From: Duffyella gerundensis
Lineage (GTDB): Bacteria > Pseudomonadota > Gammaproteobacteria > Enterobacterales > Enterobacteriaceae
DNA length: 64,000 nucleotides
Direction: 5' to 3'
Assembly (NCBI RefSeq): GCF_001517405.1
Contig: NZ_LN907827.1
Coordinates: 2,734,587 to 2,798,586 of the forward strand
The position numbers and the translations under genes are program-made. The notes below the pieces were generated by a model, which made no database searches, was not told where the DNA came from, and was given only the letters and a program-made list of their open reading frames with translations. Positions within the stretch are counted from its first letter, which is position 1, and every line of letters begins with the position of its first letter. Shown one piece after another: positions 35,979-47,636 of the stretch.

Positions 35979-36335
35979 ATGAAAAAGGATTGGTTAACCC
36001 CGGAAGAACTTGCGAAAGCAACAGGTTACAGCCGCCAGACCATCAATAAGTGGATCAAGCGCGAAAACTGGACCACCGCACCCAAGCCTGGCGTACAAGG
36101 CGGTAAGGCGCGCGTCATATTGATTAACGATCAAGTTAAATCCTTTCTGCGATCGACTCGCCACGCGGCGGAAACGCCCGGCTCTTATCAGATTACTCAG
36201 CACAGCCTGCCAACCCTGTTATTAAATTCGATTCAGCAGATGAGCAATGATGAACAGGCGCAGCTTACGGCGCTGTTGTTACGCGAAGGGGTAAAAGGTG
36301 TGTTGGTGCGGCTGGGGATTAGCGATAGCGAATAA
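35979..36335 (+). CDS. yfeC: YfeC-like DNA-binding protein
   Basis: A 118-residue protein with an N-terminal helix-turn-helix reading LTPEELAKATGYSRQTINKWI, then WTTAPKPGVQGGKARVI and a C-terminal LLLREGVKGVLVRLGI. All three blocks match E. coli YfeC, which lies next to gltX there too. It is a putative transcription factor with unknown targets. Confidence 0.88.
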   Translation: MKKDWLTPEELAKATGYSRQTINKWIKRENWTTAPKPGVQGGKARVILINDQVKSFLRSTRHAAETPGSYQITQHSLPTLLLNSIQQMSNDEQAQLTALLLREGVKGVLVRLGISDSE

Positions 36336-36376
36336 TGCGCCCCGGAAGCGACGATGCATTCCGGAGCGCGCGAGCC

Positions 36377-37792
36377 TTATGCCTGTGCTTCACGCTCGGC
36401 GATAAACGCCAGCGCTTTCTCAATACGCGCGATAGCACGCGACTGTCCAATGGCATGAACCGTCACATCCAGCCCCGGCGACTGACCGGCACCTGTTACC
36501 GCCACGCGTAACGGCATACCGACTTTACCCATGCCCACTTCCAGCTCATCGGCGGTTGCCTGAATCGCCTGATGCACATTTTCCGCCGTCCAGTCGCTGA
36601 TGGCCTGCAGCTTATCGCGTACCACTTCCAGCGGCTGGCGCGCTACCGGACGCAGGTGTTTCTTCGCCGCGTCGGCATCGAACTGCTCGAACTCTTCATA
36701 GAAGTAGCGGCATGACGCAGCCATCTCTTTCAGCGTTTTACAACGCTCGCCAAGCAGCTGCACCAGCTGAGAAAGCTGAGGACCGGTGCGGGTATCAATA
36801 TTTTCCTGCTCGATGTGCCATTGCAGATGCGTAGCGACATATTCCGGCGGCAGCGTGGTGATGTAATGATGGTTAAGCCATTGCAGCTTCTCGGTGTTAA
36901 AGGCGCTGGCTGATTTGCTCACCGCCGAGAGGTCAAACAGCTCGGTCATCTCGGCCACGCTGAAGATCTCCTGATCGCCATGAGCCCAGCCCAGACGCAC
37001 CAGATAGTTGAGCAGCGCTTCCGGCAGATAGCCATCATCGCGATACTGCATTACGCCAACCGCGCCATGACGCTTGGAGAGTTTCTTGCCGTCATCGCCT
37101 AAAATCATCGACACGTGGGCGTAAACCGGCACCTCGGCGCCAATCGCTTTCAGAATGTTGATCTGACGTGGCGTATTGTTGATGTGATCTTCACCGCGAA
37201 TCACGTGGGTAATGCCCATATCCCAGTCGTCAACCACTACGCAAAAGTTGTAGGTTGGCGCACCGTCGGTACGGCGAATGATCAGATCGTCCAGCTCCTG
37301 ATTGCTGAATTCAATCGGGCCGCGGATTTGGTCATCAAAAATCACCGAGCCTTCCTGCGGGTTACGGAAGCGTACAACGCAAGGCTCATCATCGGCATGG
37401 TGCTCATGGCTGTCGCGGCAGCGCCCGTCGTAGCGTGGCTTTTCATTATTGGCCATTTGCGTTTCACGCAGCGCCTCAAGACGTTCTTTCGAGCAGTAGC
37501 ATTTATAGGCCGTACCCGCTTCCAGCATCTCGTCAATGACGGCGTTGTAACGGTCAAAACGTTTGGTCTGGAAATATGGACCTTCGTCCCAGTCAAGATT
37601 CAGCCAGTTCATGCCATCCATGATGGCGTCGATAGCTGGCTGCGTGGAGCGCTCAAGATCGGTATCTTCAATACGCAGCACAAACTCACCGCCAAGATGA
37701 CGGGCATAAAGCCAGGAGTAAAGCGCGGTGCGCGCGCCGCCGACATGCAGATAACCGGTCGGGCTGGGTGCGAAACGGGTTTTGATTTTCAT
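36377..37792 (-). CDS. gltX: glutamyl-tRNA synthetase
   Basis: A 471-residue class I synthetase, identical in length to E. coli GltX. The HIGH-type motif is [12 protein letters not shown] and the KMSKS-type motif is KKLSKRHG. Cysteines around [12 protein letters not shown] and RCRDSHEHH form the zinc site. The start is the ATG at 37792. The frame continues without a stop to 38245 through the tRNA-Val genes, but that extension is noncoding. Confidence 0.97.
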   Translation of the reverse strand: MKIKTRFAPSPTGYLHVGGARTALYSWLYARHLGGEFVLRIEDTDLERSTQPAIDAIMDGMNWLNLDWDEGPYFQTKRFDRYNAVIDEMLEAGTAYKCYCSKERLEALRETQMANNEKPRYDGRCRDSHEHHADDEPCVVRFRNPQEGSVIFDDQIRGPIEFSNQELDDLIIRRTDGAPTYNFCVVVDDWDMGITHVIRGEDHINNTPRQINILKAIGAEVPVYAHVSMILGDDGKKLSKRHGAVGVMQYRDDGYLPEALLNYLVRLGWAHGDQEIFSVAEMTELFDLSAVSKSASAFNTEKLQWLNHHYITTLPPEYVATHLQWHIEQENIDTRTGPQLSQLVQLLGERCKTLKEMAASCRYFYEEFEQFDADAAKKHLRPVARQPLEVVRDKLQAISDWTAENVHQAIQATADELEVGMGKVGMPLRVAVTGAGQSPGLDVTVHAIGQSRAIARIEKALAFIAEREAQA

Positions 37793-38016
37793 TGAGCGTT
37801 GCCTTATTGCGCACGGTTTTTGCTTTAAGCAAAAAACAGGGACATGCTGAAAAAAAGAGTGGCGACATTCTATCATCTGTCGTTGATTCCTCAATCGTTC
37901 CCCCGAGGATAAGCGTATCGACAGGTCATATTCCGGCTTCAAAACAGCAATTTTGACTAAATCAGCAACGGCCTGGCTAATTTTAAGACGAACGAACATT
38001 TTCGTTTTAAAAACCG

Positions 38017-38044
38017 TTGACTCACTTTGAACTATCCCTATAAT
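38017..38044 (+). promoter_or_regulatory. promoter of the tRNA-Val/tRNA-Lys operon
   Basis: TTGACT (38017-38022), 16 bases, TATAAT (38039-38044), then GCGACTCC as a GC-rich discriminator, 17 bases before the first tRNA. An AT-rich inverted sequence at 37982-38012 just upstream could be an UP element or Fis site. Confidence 0.82.
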
Positions 38045-38061
38045 GCGACTCCACACAGCGG

Positions 38062-38137
38062 GGGTGATTAGCTCAGTTGGTAGAGCATCTCCTTTACACG
38101 GAGGGGGTCGGCGGTTCGAGCCCGTCATCACCCACCA
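38062..38137 (+). tRNA. valU: tRNA-Val (anticodon UAC), copy 1
   Basis: A 76-base cloverleaf, GGGTGATTAGCTCAGTTGGT at the start, anticodon TAC in TCCTTTACACGGA, encoded ACCA. It is the first of three copies that look identical, followed by tRNA-Lys, the same order as E. coli valUXY-lysV. Confidence 0.96.
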
Positions 38138-38175
38138 TCCTAAAGATGGCCTGCAGTGGATAAAAGAATGAGATT

Positions 38176-38251
38176 GGGTGATTAGCTCAGTTGGTAGAGC
38201 ATCTCCTTTACACGGAGGGGGTCGGCGGTTCGAGCCCGTCATCACCCACCA
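38176..38251 (+). tRNA. valX: tRNA-Val (anticodon UAC), copy 2
   Basis: The same 76 bases as copy 1; only the 38-base spacer differs. It is part of one transcript with its neighbours. Confidence 0.96.
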
Positions 38252-38283
38252 CTCTCAGACGCTTTTATCAGTAGTAACGAAAT

Positions 38284-38359
38284 GGGTGATTAGCTCAGTT
38301 GGTAGAGCATCTCCTTTACACGGAGGGGGTCGGCGGTTCGAGCCCGTCATCACCCACCA
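38284..38359 (+). tRNA. valY: tRNA-Val (anticodon UAC), copy 3
   Basis: The same 76 bases as the other two copies, separated from the tRNA-Lys gene by only four bases. Confidence 0.96.
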
Positions 38360-38363
38360 TTTC

Positions 38364-38439
38364 GGGTCGTTAGCTCAGTTGGTAGAGCAGTTGACTTTTA
38401 ATCAATTGGTCGCAGGTTCGAATCCTGCACGACCCACCA
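38364..38439 (+). tRNA. lysV: tRNA-Lys (anticodon UUU)
   Basis: A 76-base cloverleaf, acceptor GGGTCGT with ACGACCC, anticodon TTT in TTGACTTTTAATCAA, T arm GCAGGTTCGAATCCTGC, encoded ACCA. Its last 18 bases and the following terminator are repeated 166 bases downstream. Confidence 0.96.
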
Positions 38440-38480
38440 ATGTAGAAAGGCGCCCTAAAGGCGCCTTTTTGCTTTTCTGC
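38422..38480 (+). repeat. 59-bp direct repeat, copy 1 (tRNA-Lys 3' end plus terminator)
   Basis: The repeat begins in the T loop of tRNA-Lys, covers the acceptor 3' strand, CCA, the trailer and the terminator, and ends at GCTTTTCTGC. It is identical over 59 bases with copy 2, and flanking bases differ on both sides. Confidence 0.9.
38446..38470 (+). terminator. terminator of the tRNA operon
   Basis: AAAGGCGCC, loop CTAAA, GGCGCCTTT and further T. It lies within the repeated 59 bases. Confidence 0.9.
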
Positions 38481-38502
38481 ACGTGCAGGGTTTGAACCTG
38501 CA

Positions 38503-38605
38503 GCAGGTTCGACAACATGGCCGGGAGCCATGTTGGCTGATGCGTCAGCATCACCCGCAGGGCGAGGCGCACGATGCGCCGAGGCATATCCTGCACGACC
38601 CACCA
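38503..38605 (+). pseudogene. interrupted relic of a tRNA-Lys 3' end
   Basis: GCAGGTTCGA (38503-38512) followed directly by ATCCTGCACGACCCACCA (38588-38605) would rebuild a perfect tRNA-Lys T arm, acceptor strand and CCA. The two parts are separated by 75 bp (38513-38587) made of hairpins: CAACATGGC/GCCATGTTG, GCTGA/TCAGC and GGCGCA/TGCGCC. Upstream, 38484-38501 is close to an inverted copy of the same T arm. No 5' half of a tRNA is present, so it is not a functional tRNA gene. Confidence 0.7.
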
Positions 38606-38646
38606 ATGTAGAAAGGCGCCCTAAAGGCGCCTTTTTGCTTTTCTGC
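38588..38646 (+). repeat. 59-bp direct repeat, copy 2
   Basis: Identical to 38422-38480 at an offset of 166 bases, including a second intact copy of the terminator hairpin (38612-38636). Such a duplicated tRNA 3' end resembles the left and right attachment sites of an integrated element, here closed to about 107 bases. Confidence 0.88.
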
Positions 38647-38831
38647 TCTGCCCTTCCGTTACCACCTCAATCCTGCGCTTCACTGGCCGCCTTGCTGATC
38701 GCTCAGGCATCGCTTGCCCATCGATTTAACCTGAAAACAGTTTACCTGGGTAATATTAACGCCTGTCTGATTAAAGTCATGCGCCAGCAGGCCGATAACC
38801 TTTACGCACTTTTGCATGCAAGGAGGATTCT

Positions 38832-39173
38832 ATGTCTGGTATTACATCTGTCAGCAGCATGATCGGCAGCGACACCGGCAACGGCGGCAGCGATGTTTCA
38901 TCGCAAATCAACAGCCTTAACAAGCAGATTCAGAAAATTACCCAGCAACTTAAAGATTTGTCGGGCAATGACGAGCTGAACAAACAGCAGAAAGCGGAGC
39001 AGCAGCAGCTTCTGGAAGCGCAGGTGCAACTGCTGATGGCCCAAATTCAACAGCTGCAACAGCAGCAGGAGGAAAAGCAGCAGGTCATGCAGGAGAGTTC
39101 ACCGCTGGCCGAACGTCCGGCGGACGGTATCAATCGTCCAAACGACACTAACTCGCTGGATGTGTATATTTAA
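38832..39173 (+). CDS. FlxA-like protein
   Basis: A 113-residue protein with AAGGAGG before the ATG. A short polar start is followed by a long coiled-coil rich in Gln and Leu (about residues 27-90, [20 protein letters not shown]) and a polar tail. This is the FlxA-like plan; E. coli FlxA is a flagellar-regulon protein of unknown function. No flagellar gene lies nearby. Its stop overlaps the convergent yfeR stop by four bases. It lies just after the tRNA-Lys repeats, a place where E. coli has no such gene. Confidence 0.72.
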   Translation: MSGITSVSSMIGSDTGNGGSDVSSQINSLNKQIQKITQQLKDLSGNDELNKQQKAEQQQLLEAQVQLLMAQIQQLQQQQEEKQQVMQESSPLAERPADGINRPNDTNSLDVYI

Positions 39174-40090
39174 AAGGCGGGCGCCAGCATCCTTTGTTGC
39201 GAAAGCAGAGCAGCCTGCTGGCGCACTTCCTGCCATATCGCTTCGGCGGCGGGCGACAGCGATCGGTTTTTTCGTCGAATCAGCATCAGCTTGCGGTTAA
39301 CCTCAGGTGTGATGCGTCTGACCATTAACGGCCGTCCTTCCGGCAACGGCAGCGCCAGCGCGGGCAGAATGCTGATGCCAATGCCGGCATCGACCATCGG
39401 GTAGAGCGTGACCGGATGGCCAATCTCCTGTACCACGTTGACCGCAATCTGCTGCTGCTGCAGCGCCTCATCGATCAGCACCCGACTGCCGGAGGTGTAA
39501 TCCTGTAGCACCATGGTACGGCCATGCAACATTGACCAGTTCACCTGCTCTGCCGCCGCCAGCGGATCGTCTTTGCGACACAGCAGCAAAAAAGGCTCTT
39601 CCAGAATCGCCTGCTGTTCAAGATCGACCGAACGCAGCGGGCCGATCACAATCCCAAAATCGACCTCCGCATTGCGCACGCCTTGCAGAACCCACTGCTG
39701 TGGTCGATCGTGCAGCATGATTTTTATATCCGGAAAATGCAGCTGCGCCGCAGCCAGGCACTGCGGCATCAGGTGTGCCGAGATGGTTTGGCTGGCGGCT
39801 ACCCGCACGGTGCCACTGCGTTGTTGACCGTAGCTGCGCACTTCCAGCAGCGTGGTGGTTAACTCTTCCAGTAAGCGATCCAGACGGCTGGCGAGCTGCT
39901 GGCCTGCATCGGTCAAAATCACTTCGCGAGTAGTGCGATCGAGCAAACGAACGCCCATTTCCGCCTCGAGCTCCTTAATGCTGTGACTCACCGCCGACTG
40001 GCTAAGACCAATTTGCTGCCCCGCCTGGCTAAAACTTCCCTGCTGCGCCACCATTACAAAGACACGCAGTTGCCGTAAGGTATAATTCAT
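39170..40090 (-). CDS. yfeR: LysR-type regulator YfeR
   Basis: A 306-residue LysR-type regulator. The helix-turn-helix is at about 17-37 ([21 protein letters not shown]), followed by the effector-binding domain with [17 protein letters not shown] and [14 protein letters not shown]. All of these match E. coli YfeR, linked to osmotic regulation and to the divergent yfeH. The divergent layout with yfeH is kept here. Confidence 0.92.
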   Translation of the reverse strand: MNYTLRQLRVFVMVAQQGSFSQAGQQIGLSQSAVSHSIKELEAEMGVRLLDRTTREVILTDAGQQLASRLDRLLEELTTTLLEVRSYGQQRSGTVRVAASQTISAHLMPQCLAAAQLHFPDIKIMLHDRPQQWVLQGVRNAEVDFGIVIGPLRSVDLEQQAILEEPFLLLCRKDDPLAAAEQVNWSMLHGRTMVLQDYTSGSRVLIDEALQQQQIAVNVVQEIGHPVTLYPMVDAGIGISILPALALPLPEGRPLMVRRITPEVNRKLMLIRRKNRSLSPAAEAIWQEVRQQAALLSQQRMLAPAF

Positions 40091-40185
40091 CTGTTTTATT
40101 CATATATGGATTCAATAAATCAATTTTATTTCTAAACCTGCGCGACGCACAATAGCACCCAACATTTCTTTACAAGGCGTTAACA

Positions 40186-41202
40186 ATGCGAATCTTTCGA
40201 CTCGATCCCATGATGATCAAACTGATCATCACGGTTTTGCTGGCAACTTTTCTGCCGGCGAAAGGCGGTTTTGTGCCGTTTTTTGAATGGCTGACCACCG
40301 CGGCCATCGCCCTGCTCTTTTTCATGCACGGTGCAAAGTTGTCACGAGAGAAGATTATCGCTGGCAGCAGCCACTGGCGTTTACACCTGTGGATTCTGTT
40401 CAGCACCTTTGTGCTGTTTCCCATTCTTGGCCTGCTGCTGGTTTGGTGGCATCCGGTTAATGTCAGCGCAGAAATCTACACCGGCTTTCTCTACCTGTGC
40501 ATTCTGCCTGCTACCGTGCAGTCCGCTATCGCCTTTACCTCGATGGCAGGCGGTAACGTCGCGGCGGCGGTGTGCAGCGCCTCGGCGTCGAGCCTGTTAG
40601 GCGTCTTTATTTCTCCGCTGCTGGTTAATCTGGTGATGAATATTCACAGCGCTGCCGGTAACAGCGGGCTGGAACAGATCGGCAAAATTATGCTGCAGCT
40701 GCTAGTGCCGTTTGTGCTCGGCCATCTGGCGCGGCGCTGGATCGGCGGCTGGGTGGAACGCCACAAGAGCCTGATTGGCAAAACCGATCAAACCTCTATT
40801 TTGCTGGTGGTGTACACCGCGTTTAGTGCTGCGGTAGTGAACGGTATCTGGACGCGGGTTGGCGTCGATACGCTGTTGTGGATCGTTGCTGGCAGCCTGC
40901 TGCTGCTGTTTGTAGTGCTGCTGGTTAACCTGGCAGCGGCGCGCCTGTTTGGCTTTAGTCGCCCGGATGAGATTACTATTCTGTTTTGCGGCTCGAAGAA
41001 GAGCCTGGCGAACGGTGTACCGATGGCCAATATTCTGTTTCCCGTCGCGGCAGTCGGTATCATCGTGTTGCCGCTGATGATTTTTCATCAGGTTCAGCTG
41101 ATGGTCTGCTCGTTCATCGCACAGCGCTACAAAAAGAAAAATGAGGCCGCTGCTGCAGCGGCTATCAGTAAGCCGGTGAAATCGACCAAAGCCGCCGGTT
41201 AA
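40186..41202 (+). CDS. yfeH: bile acid:sodium symporter family protein YfeH
   Basis: A 338-residue, ten-helix membrane protein of the BASS/SBF-like family. Blocks include TTAAIALLFFMHGAKLSRE, PATVQSAIAFTSMAGGNVAAA (the crossing-helix motif) and FCGSKKSLANGVPMA. It is divergent from yfeR as in E. coli. The substrate is unknown. A lysine/alanine-rich tail ends the protein and a terminator follows. Confidence 0.92.
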   Translation: MRIFRLDPMMIKLIITVLLATFLPAKGGFVPFFEWLTTAAIALLFFMHGAKLSREKIIAGSSHWRLHLWILFSTFVLFPILGLLLVWWHPVNVSAEIYTGFLYLCILPATVQSAIAFTSMAGGNVAAAVCSASASSLLGVFISPLLVNLVMNIHSAAGNSGLEQIGKIMLQLLVPFVLGHLARRWIGGWVERHKSLIGKTDQTSILLVVYTAFSAAVVNGIWTRVGVDTLLWIVAGSLLLLFVVLLVNLAAARLFGFSRPDEITILFCGSKKSLANGVPMANILFPVAAVGIIVLPLMIFHQVQLMVCSFIAQRYKKKNEAAAAAAISKPVKSTKAAG

Positions 41203-41220
41203 GCGTAGTGAAATAACAAA

Positions 41221-41244
41221 AAGGCCCGCTTGCGGGCCTTTTTT
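41221..41244 (+). terminator. terminator after yfeH
   Basis: AAGGCCCGC, two bases, GCGGGCCTT and further T, 19 bases past the yfeH stop. The A run at the left could also serve the leftward DUF3820 gene. Confidence 0.85.
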
Positions 41245-41428
41245 AATGGGTTGATGCCATGCTAATTCTGCTATCACTACATCGGCACCCCTTTGTCAGG
41301 AATCGTGCAGAACACCTCTTCATGCAGTTATTCAGCAGCCTTATACTGGCAGCAAAAAAGAGAGCTAACGACATAAACTGATGCATAACCGCTGGTGATA
41401 CAACCGACCGCAGCGCGGCCAGCCTGAA

Positions 41429-43676
<2,248 letters not shown>

Positions 43677-43684
43677 TCAAAGTG

Positions 43685-43709
43685 AAAAACCCCCGATTAA
43701 CGGGGGTTT
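43685..43709 (-). terminator. terminator after zipA
   Basis: AAACCCCCG, loop, CGGGGGTTT. Read leftward it ends in five or more T. It lies between the zipA stop and the ligA start. Confidence 0.82.
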
Positions 43710-43736
43710 GCGGGTCTAACGAAGAAGAGATAAAGC

Positions 43737-44732
43737 TTAGCTGTTCGCGTCAATCACATCACGAATACGGGCTTTGTAAGTCTCAAGCTTTTGCGGCGTC
43801 ATCATGCGGCGTTCATCATCCAGCACCACGCCGCCCACATCATCGGCAATGCGTTGTGCGGATTGCAGCATCAGCTTGAAGTTCTGATGCGCATCGCCGT
43901 AGGACGGCACCATCATAAACATGGAGATGCCTGGCGTGGAAAAGTCAGACATTTCGTCAGGATTAAAGGAGCCTGGTTTTACCATGTTCGCAAGGCTGAA
44001 CAGTACCGGGCCGCTGCCCGCCGGGCTGAGGTGACGATGGAATATATTCATTTCGCCAAACTGGAAGCCCGCCTGCAACACACCCTGCAGTAGCGCTTCG
44101 CCGTTCAATACGCCGTTAGCGTGGGCGGCAACGTGCAGCACCAGCACGGTCTCTTTCACTTTTTCAGCAGGCTTAGCAACTGGTGCTGACTGAACCGGCT
44201 GTGGCGCAGGCTCAGGTTCCGGCTGGTGTTCAGGCTCCATCTGCAGCAGCGGTTCCTGCTCGATCTGCTCCAGCAGCGGATCAAGAAGCTGATCGGCCTG
44301 AGCAAGCTGTGGCGGCATCTGTGTCGGTACAACCGACTGCGGACGCGGCGCCGGTGCGGCTTTTGGTTGCGGATGCGCGACGGGATCGGTCTCAAACAGC
44401 GGATCGCGTGCCGCATTCTCTTCCCGGCGCGGTGCCGACCGGGCAGGTTCAGGTTGTTTACGCGGCGCGGGTTGCACGTTGTCGGTATCGTCCAGCGTGT
44501 TAAAAGGCGGTTCTTCGTGCTCGGTATGAGAACGACGCACGCGCACTTCGCCCAGCGCATCATCCTCGACGTCGTCACTATCATCTTCGTTTTGCTGTTT
44601 TAAACGCTTGTGCGGGCGATCGCGAAAAACGGATGAGCGCTCTTTACGGCTGGTCCACAAACCGTGAAGAAGAAGCGCTATTATGGCGATCGCGCCAACA
44701 ACGATTAATATCAGACGCAAATCCTGCATCAT
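43737..44732 (-). CDS. zipA: cell division protein ZipA
   Basis: A 331-residue division protein that tethers FtsZ to the membrane. The N-out anchor is [21 protein letters not shown] charged stretch, then a long Pro/Gln/Glu linker (about 80-190) and the C-terminal FtsZ-binding domain ([39 protein letters not shown]) follow. The start at 44732 is fixed by the family N terminus. It is divergent from cysZ as in E. coli. Confidence 0.95.
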   Translation of the reverse strand: MMQDLRLILIVVGAIAIIALLLHGLWTSRKERSSVFRDRPHKRLKQQNEDDSDDVEDDALGEVRVRRSHTEHEEPPFNTLDDTDNVQPAPRKQPEPARSAPRREENAARDPLFETDPVAHPQPKAAPAPRPQSVVPTQMPPQLAQADQLLDPLLEQIEQEPLLQMEPEHQPEPEPAPQPVQSAPVAKPAEKVKETVLVLHVAAHANGVLNGEALLQGVLQAGFQFGEMNIFHRHLSPAGSGPVLFSLANMVKPGSFNPDEMSDFSTPGISMFMMVPSYGDAHQNFKLMLQSAQRIADDVGGVVLDDERRMMTPQKLETYKARIRDVIDANS

Positions 44733-44942
44733 TGTATTCTCTGTTGTTCCAATACCTTGCCACCGCGGCAAACTTTATCCTCTAACTGTATTTGCCCTGC
44801 TACACAAGTGCAAGTCTGTGCACTATTTTCTAACAAATAAGATAGCCTGGACACGGTTTTTCGCTGTTTTTTCAGCCAATTCGCCGCTGGCCTGCAATAA
44901 AAGCTGCGTTATGATGGCGCTGTCTGATGGACAAAGGAGAAA

Positions 44943-45716
44943 ATGCCCATGGCAAATGAGAATCGCGTCGCTGCTTATAACGGCGTGCACTACTTTTCGG
45001 CGGGCTGGAAACTGATCCGTCTCCCCGGTATTCGACGTTTCGTTATCATCCCACTGTTGATCAATATTTTGCTATTGGGCGGTGCTTTTGTCTGGCTTTT
45101 TCACGAACTGGGAAACTGGATCCCGACAATGATGTCGTGGGTGCCCGGCTGGTTACAGTGGTTGAGCTACATTCTTTGGCCGCTGACGGTAATTTCGATC
45201 ATTTTGGTGTTCAGCTATTTCTTCTCGACGCTGGCCAACTGGGTTGCTGCACCGTTCTGCGGCATTCTGGCCGAGCAGCTCGAAGGGCGTCTCACCGGTC
45301 AGCCATTGCCGGACAGCGGTTGGGCGGCGCTGGTAAAAGACTTCCCGCGCATCATGAAGCGTGAATGGCAGAAGCTGGCCTATTATCTGCCGCGAGCGAT
45401 TGGCCTGCTGCTGCTCTATTTCATTCCGGGCTTTGGGCAAACCGTCGCGCCGGTGCTGTGGTTTCTGTTCAGCGCCTGGATGCTGGCGATTCAGTATTGC
45501 GATTATCCCTTCGACAATCACAAGGTCAGCTTTCAGCGGATGCGCCAGGCGCTGCGTCAGCACCGCTCCGCCAATTTGCAGTTTGGTGCGCTGGTGAGCC
45601 TGTTTACGATGATTCCGCTGCTGAATCTGATGATTATGCCGGTGGCGGTATGCGGCGCCACTGCCATGTGGGTTGATCGTTATCGCGCGCAGTCAGGCAG
45701 TGGACACCCGCATTAA
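44943..45716 (+). CDS. cysZ: sulfate transporter CysZ
   Basis: A 257-residue inner-membrane protein for sulfate uptake in cysteine synthesis. It starts with the [21 protein letters not shown] block and has several helices and the [18 protein letters not shown] segment, all typical of CysZ. AAAGGAG precedes two in-frame ATGs (44943 and 44949); either could be the start. It is upstream of cysK. Confidence 0.94.
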   Translation: MPMANENRVAAYNGVHYFSAGWKLIRLPGIRRFVIIPLLINILLLGGAFVWLFHELGNWIPTMMSWVPGWLQWLSYILWPLTVISIILVFSYFFSTLANWVAAPFCGILAEQLEGRLTGQPLPDSGWAALVKDFPRIMKREWQKLAYYLPRAIGLLLLYFIPGFGQTVAPVLWFLFSAWMLAIQYCDYPFDNHKVSFQRMRQALRQHRSANLQFGALVSLFTMIPLLNLMIMPVAVCGATAMWVDRYRAQSGSGHPH

Positions 45717-45839
45717 TCTGAGAATCGAGGCGGCTCATGCCGCCTTATGCTTTTATCGCAGGGCTTATTTCAGCTAATAATATACATATACGATTTCCTT
45801 CCTTCCTTGCTCAATCGTAAGGGGTATTCTTCTGGGGTT

Positions 45840-45845
45840 TATAAT
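45840..45845 (+). promoter_or_regulatory. -10 element of cysK
   Basis: A perfect TATAAT lies 25 bases before the cysK ATG. The -35 position is poor (GTAAGG at 17 bases), as expected for a CysB-activated promoter. The AT-rich 45765-45810 region upstream is where CysB would bind. Confidence 0.55.
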
Positions 45846-45869
45846 ATTTCACACAGTAAAGGACGGGCT

Positions 45870-46841
45870 ATGAGTAAGATCTATGAAGACAACTCTTTGA
45901 CCATCGGGCATACGCCGCTGGTTCGGCTGAACCGCATGGGCAATGGCCGCATTCTGGCAAAGGTTGAATCCCGTAACCCAAGCTTCAGCATTAAGTGCCG
46001 TATTGGCGCCAGCATGATTTGGGATGCGGAAAAACGCGGTATCCTCAAGCCCGGCATTGAACTGGTTGAACCTACCAGCGGTAACACCGGTATTGCGCTG
46101 GCCTATGTTGCCGCCGCCCGCGGTTACAAACTGACGCTGACCATGCCAGAAACCATGTCCACAGAGCGCCGCAAGCTGCTGAAGGCGTTGGGTGCCAATC
46201 TGGTGTTGACTGAAGGCGCAAAAGGCATGAAGGGCGCGATTTCCAAAGCTGAAGAGATCGTCGCCAGCAATCCCGATAAGTTTGTGCTGCTGCAGCAGTT
46301 CAGTAACCCGGCTAACCCGGCGATTCATGAAAAAACCACCGGCCCGGAGATTTGGGAAGATACCGACGGCGAGATTGATGTGTTTATCGCGGGCGTTGGC
46401 ACCGGCGGCACCATCACCGGCGTGACCCGTTATCTGAAGAACACCAAAGGCAAAACCGATCTGATCAGCGTCGCGGTTGAGCCGACCGACTCGCCAGTGA
46501 TCGCCCAGGCGCTAGCAGGCGAAGAGATCAAGCCCGGCCCGCATAAGATTCAGGGCATCGGCGCTGGCTTCATTCCAGGCAACCTCGATTTAAGCCTGGT
46601 TGATCGCGTCGTCGCCATCACTAATGACGAATCTATCGCCACCGCACGGCGTTTAATGCAGGAAGAAGGTATTCTGGCCGGGATCTCGTCCGGCGCGGCC
46701 GTCGCAGCGGCGCTGAAGCTGCAGGAAGAAGAAGAGTTTGCCAATAAAACCATCGTGGTGATTCTGCCCTCTTCTGGCGAGCGCTATCTGAGTACTGCGC
46801 TGTTTGCCGATCTGTTCACGGAAAAAGAGCTACAGCAGTAA
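45870..46841 (+). CDS. cysK: cysteine synthase A (CysK)
   Basis: A PLP-dependent O-acetylserine sulfhydrylase of 323 residues, the length of E. coli CysK. The Schiff-base lysine is Lys42 in FSIKCRIG, the substrate loop is TSGNTG, and the phosphate-binding glycine loop is [10 protein letters not shown]. The start at 45870 (MSKIYEDNS) has AAAGGA upstream; the frame to 45747 runs through the promoter. It uses sulfide to make cysteine. Confidence 0.96.
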   Translation: MSKIYEDNSLTIGHTPLVRLNRMGNGRILAKVESRNPSFSIKCRIGASMIWDAEKRGILKPGIELVEPTSGNTGIALAYVAAARGYKLTLTMPETMSTERRKLLKALGANLVLTEGAKGMKGAISKAEEIVASNPDKFVLLQQFSNPANPAIHEKTTGPEIWEDTDGEIDVFIAGVGTGGTITGVTRYLKNTKGKTDLISVAVEPTDSPVIAQALAGEEIKPGPHKIQGIGAGFIPGNLDLSLVDRVVAITNDESIATARRLMQEEGILAGISSGAAVAAALKLQEEEEFANKTIVVILPSSGERYLSTALFADLFTEKELQQ

Positions 46842-46869
46842 TCAAACATTTCCTAAAGTTGTGTAAAAG

Positions 46870-46891
46870 GCACCCAAATGGGTGCTTTTTT
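46870..46891 (+). terminator. terminator after cysK
   Basis: GCACCC, loop AAAT, GGGTGC, then six T, 29 bases past the cysK stop. Confidence 0.9.
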
Positions 46892-47025
46892 GTGGAGCAG
46901 ATCTCACTTTCGTAACCACACTGATTGATCTCTGCTGCGCGGCTCTGGTATTTAAGCAACCAATTATTTCGATCCGCGAAATTAATCGTAGCTTGCGCCA
47001 AATCACGCTGAATCGATTTACTGAT

Positions 47026-47053
47026 TTGGTCACAAGGTAATTCGCGGCATAAT
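47026..47053 (+). promoter_or_regulatory. putative main promoter of ptsHI-crr
   Basis: TTGGTC (47026-47031), 16 bases, CATAAT (47048-47053). The GATTTGGTC and GGCATAATG segments resemble the E. coli ptsH P0 region as I recall it. The rest of the 46892-47226 interval shows no gene; CRP sites were not identified with confidence. Confidence 0.5.
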
Positions 47054-47226
47054 GGTTAGGTTGAAAAGAGAGCATCGGCCAGATTTCCGCCGTCTGCCTC
47101 CAACCTCGTACCGGCGCATCTTTGCCAGGCATAATCCTGAAGCGCGCACCAATACAGGCTAAAGTCCTGCCGCCAGGCTAAACTTTAGATTCATAACACC
47201 AAACCAGATAAAGTTGGGGAAATAGC

Positions 47227-47484
47227 ATGTTCCAGCAAGAAGTTACCATTACCGCACCAAACGGTCTGCACACTCGCCCTGCCGCTCAGTTCGTTAAAGA
47301 AGCTAAAGCCTTCCAGTCAGAGATCACCGTGACCTCTAACGGCAAATCTGCCAGTGCCAAGAGCCTGTTCAAACTGCAAACGCTGGGTCTGACTCAGGGT
47401 ACCGTTGTGACGCTGTCTGCTGAAGGTGAAGATGAGCAGCAGGCGGTAGAACATCTGGTCAAACTGATGGCTGAACTTGAGTAA
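47227..47484 (+). CDS. ptsH: phosphocarrier protein HPr
   Basis: An 85-residue general PTS phosphocarrier, same length as in E. coli. The phosphorylated residue is His15 in [11 protein letters not shown]. It takes phosphate from enzyme I and passes it to EIIA domains, including Crr two genes downstream. It is the first gene of ptsHI-crr. Confidence 0.97.
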   Translation: MFQQEVTITAPNGLHTRPAAQFVKEAKAFQSEITVTSNGKSASAKSLFKLQTLGLTQGTVVTLSAEGEDEQQAVEHLVKLMAELE

Positions 47485-47538
47485 TCTGTCGGTTAGTAAG
47501 TAGTTTCTCTCCGGCTTAAGAAGTGCCACTTAATTGAT

Positions 47539-47557
47539 CGCGGACATTACGTCCGCG
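47539..47557 (+). terminator. attenuator-like hairpin between ptsH and ptsI
   Basis: CGCGGAC, loop ATTAC, GTCCGCG, then TTATTGC. A partial stop or RNA processing site here would allow more HPr than enzyme I to be made. Confidence 0.5.
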
Positions 47558-47636
47558 TTATTGCATCCGTAAAGTACGCTTTCGCATGACACTGGCGCAC
47601 TTAAGTCATGAGCCATCGAGATAAAAAGGTAGGGTT

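Noticed and set aside
37793..38245. N-terminal extension of gltX through the tRNA-Val genes
   Set aside because: GltX family length and N terminus begin at 37792; the extension translates promoter and tRNA sequence.
38062..38359. Tandem repeats suggestive of a CRISPR-like array
   Set aside because: The three 76-bp units are complete tRNA-Val genes with unequal spacers. No CRISPR array was seen anywhere in the window.
38178..38495. Plus-strand frame over the tRNA-Val and tRNA-Lys genes ([15 protein letters not shown])
   Set aside because: A familiar false gene produced by tRNA sequence; the same holds for the leftward frames at 38370-38606 and the frame at 34471-34677.
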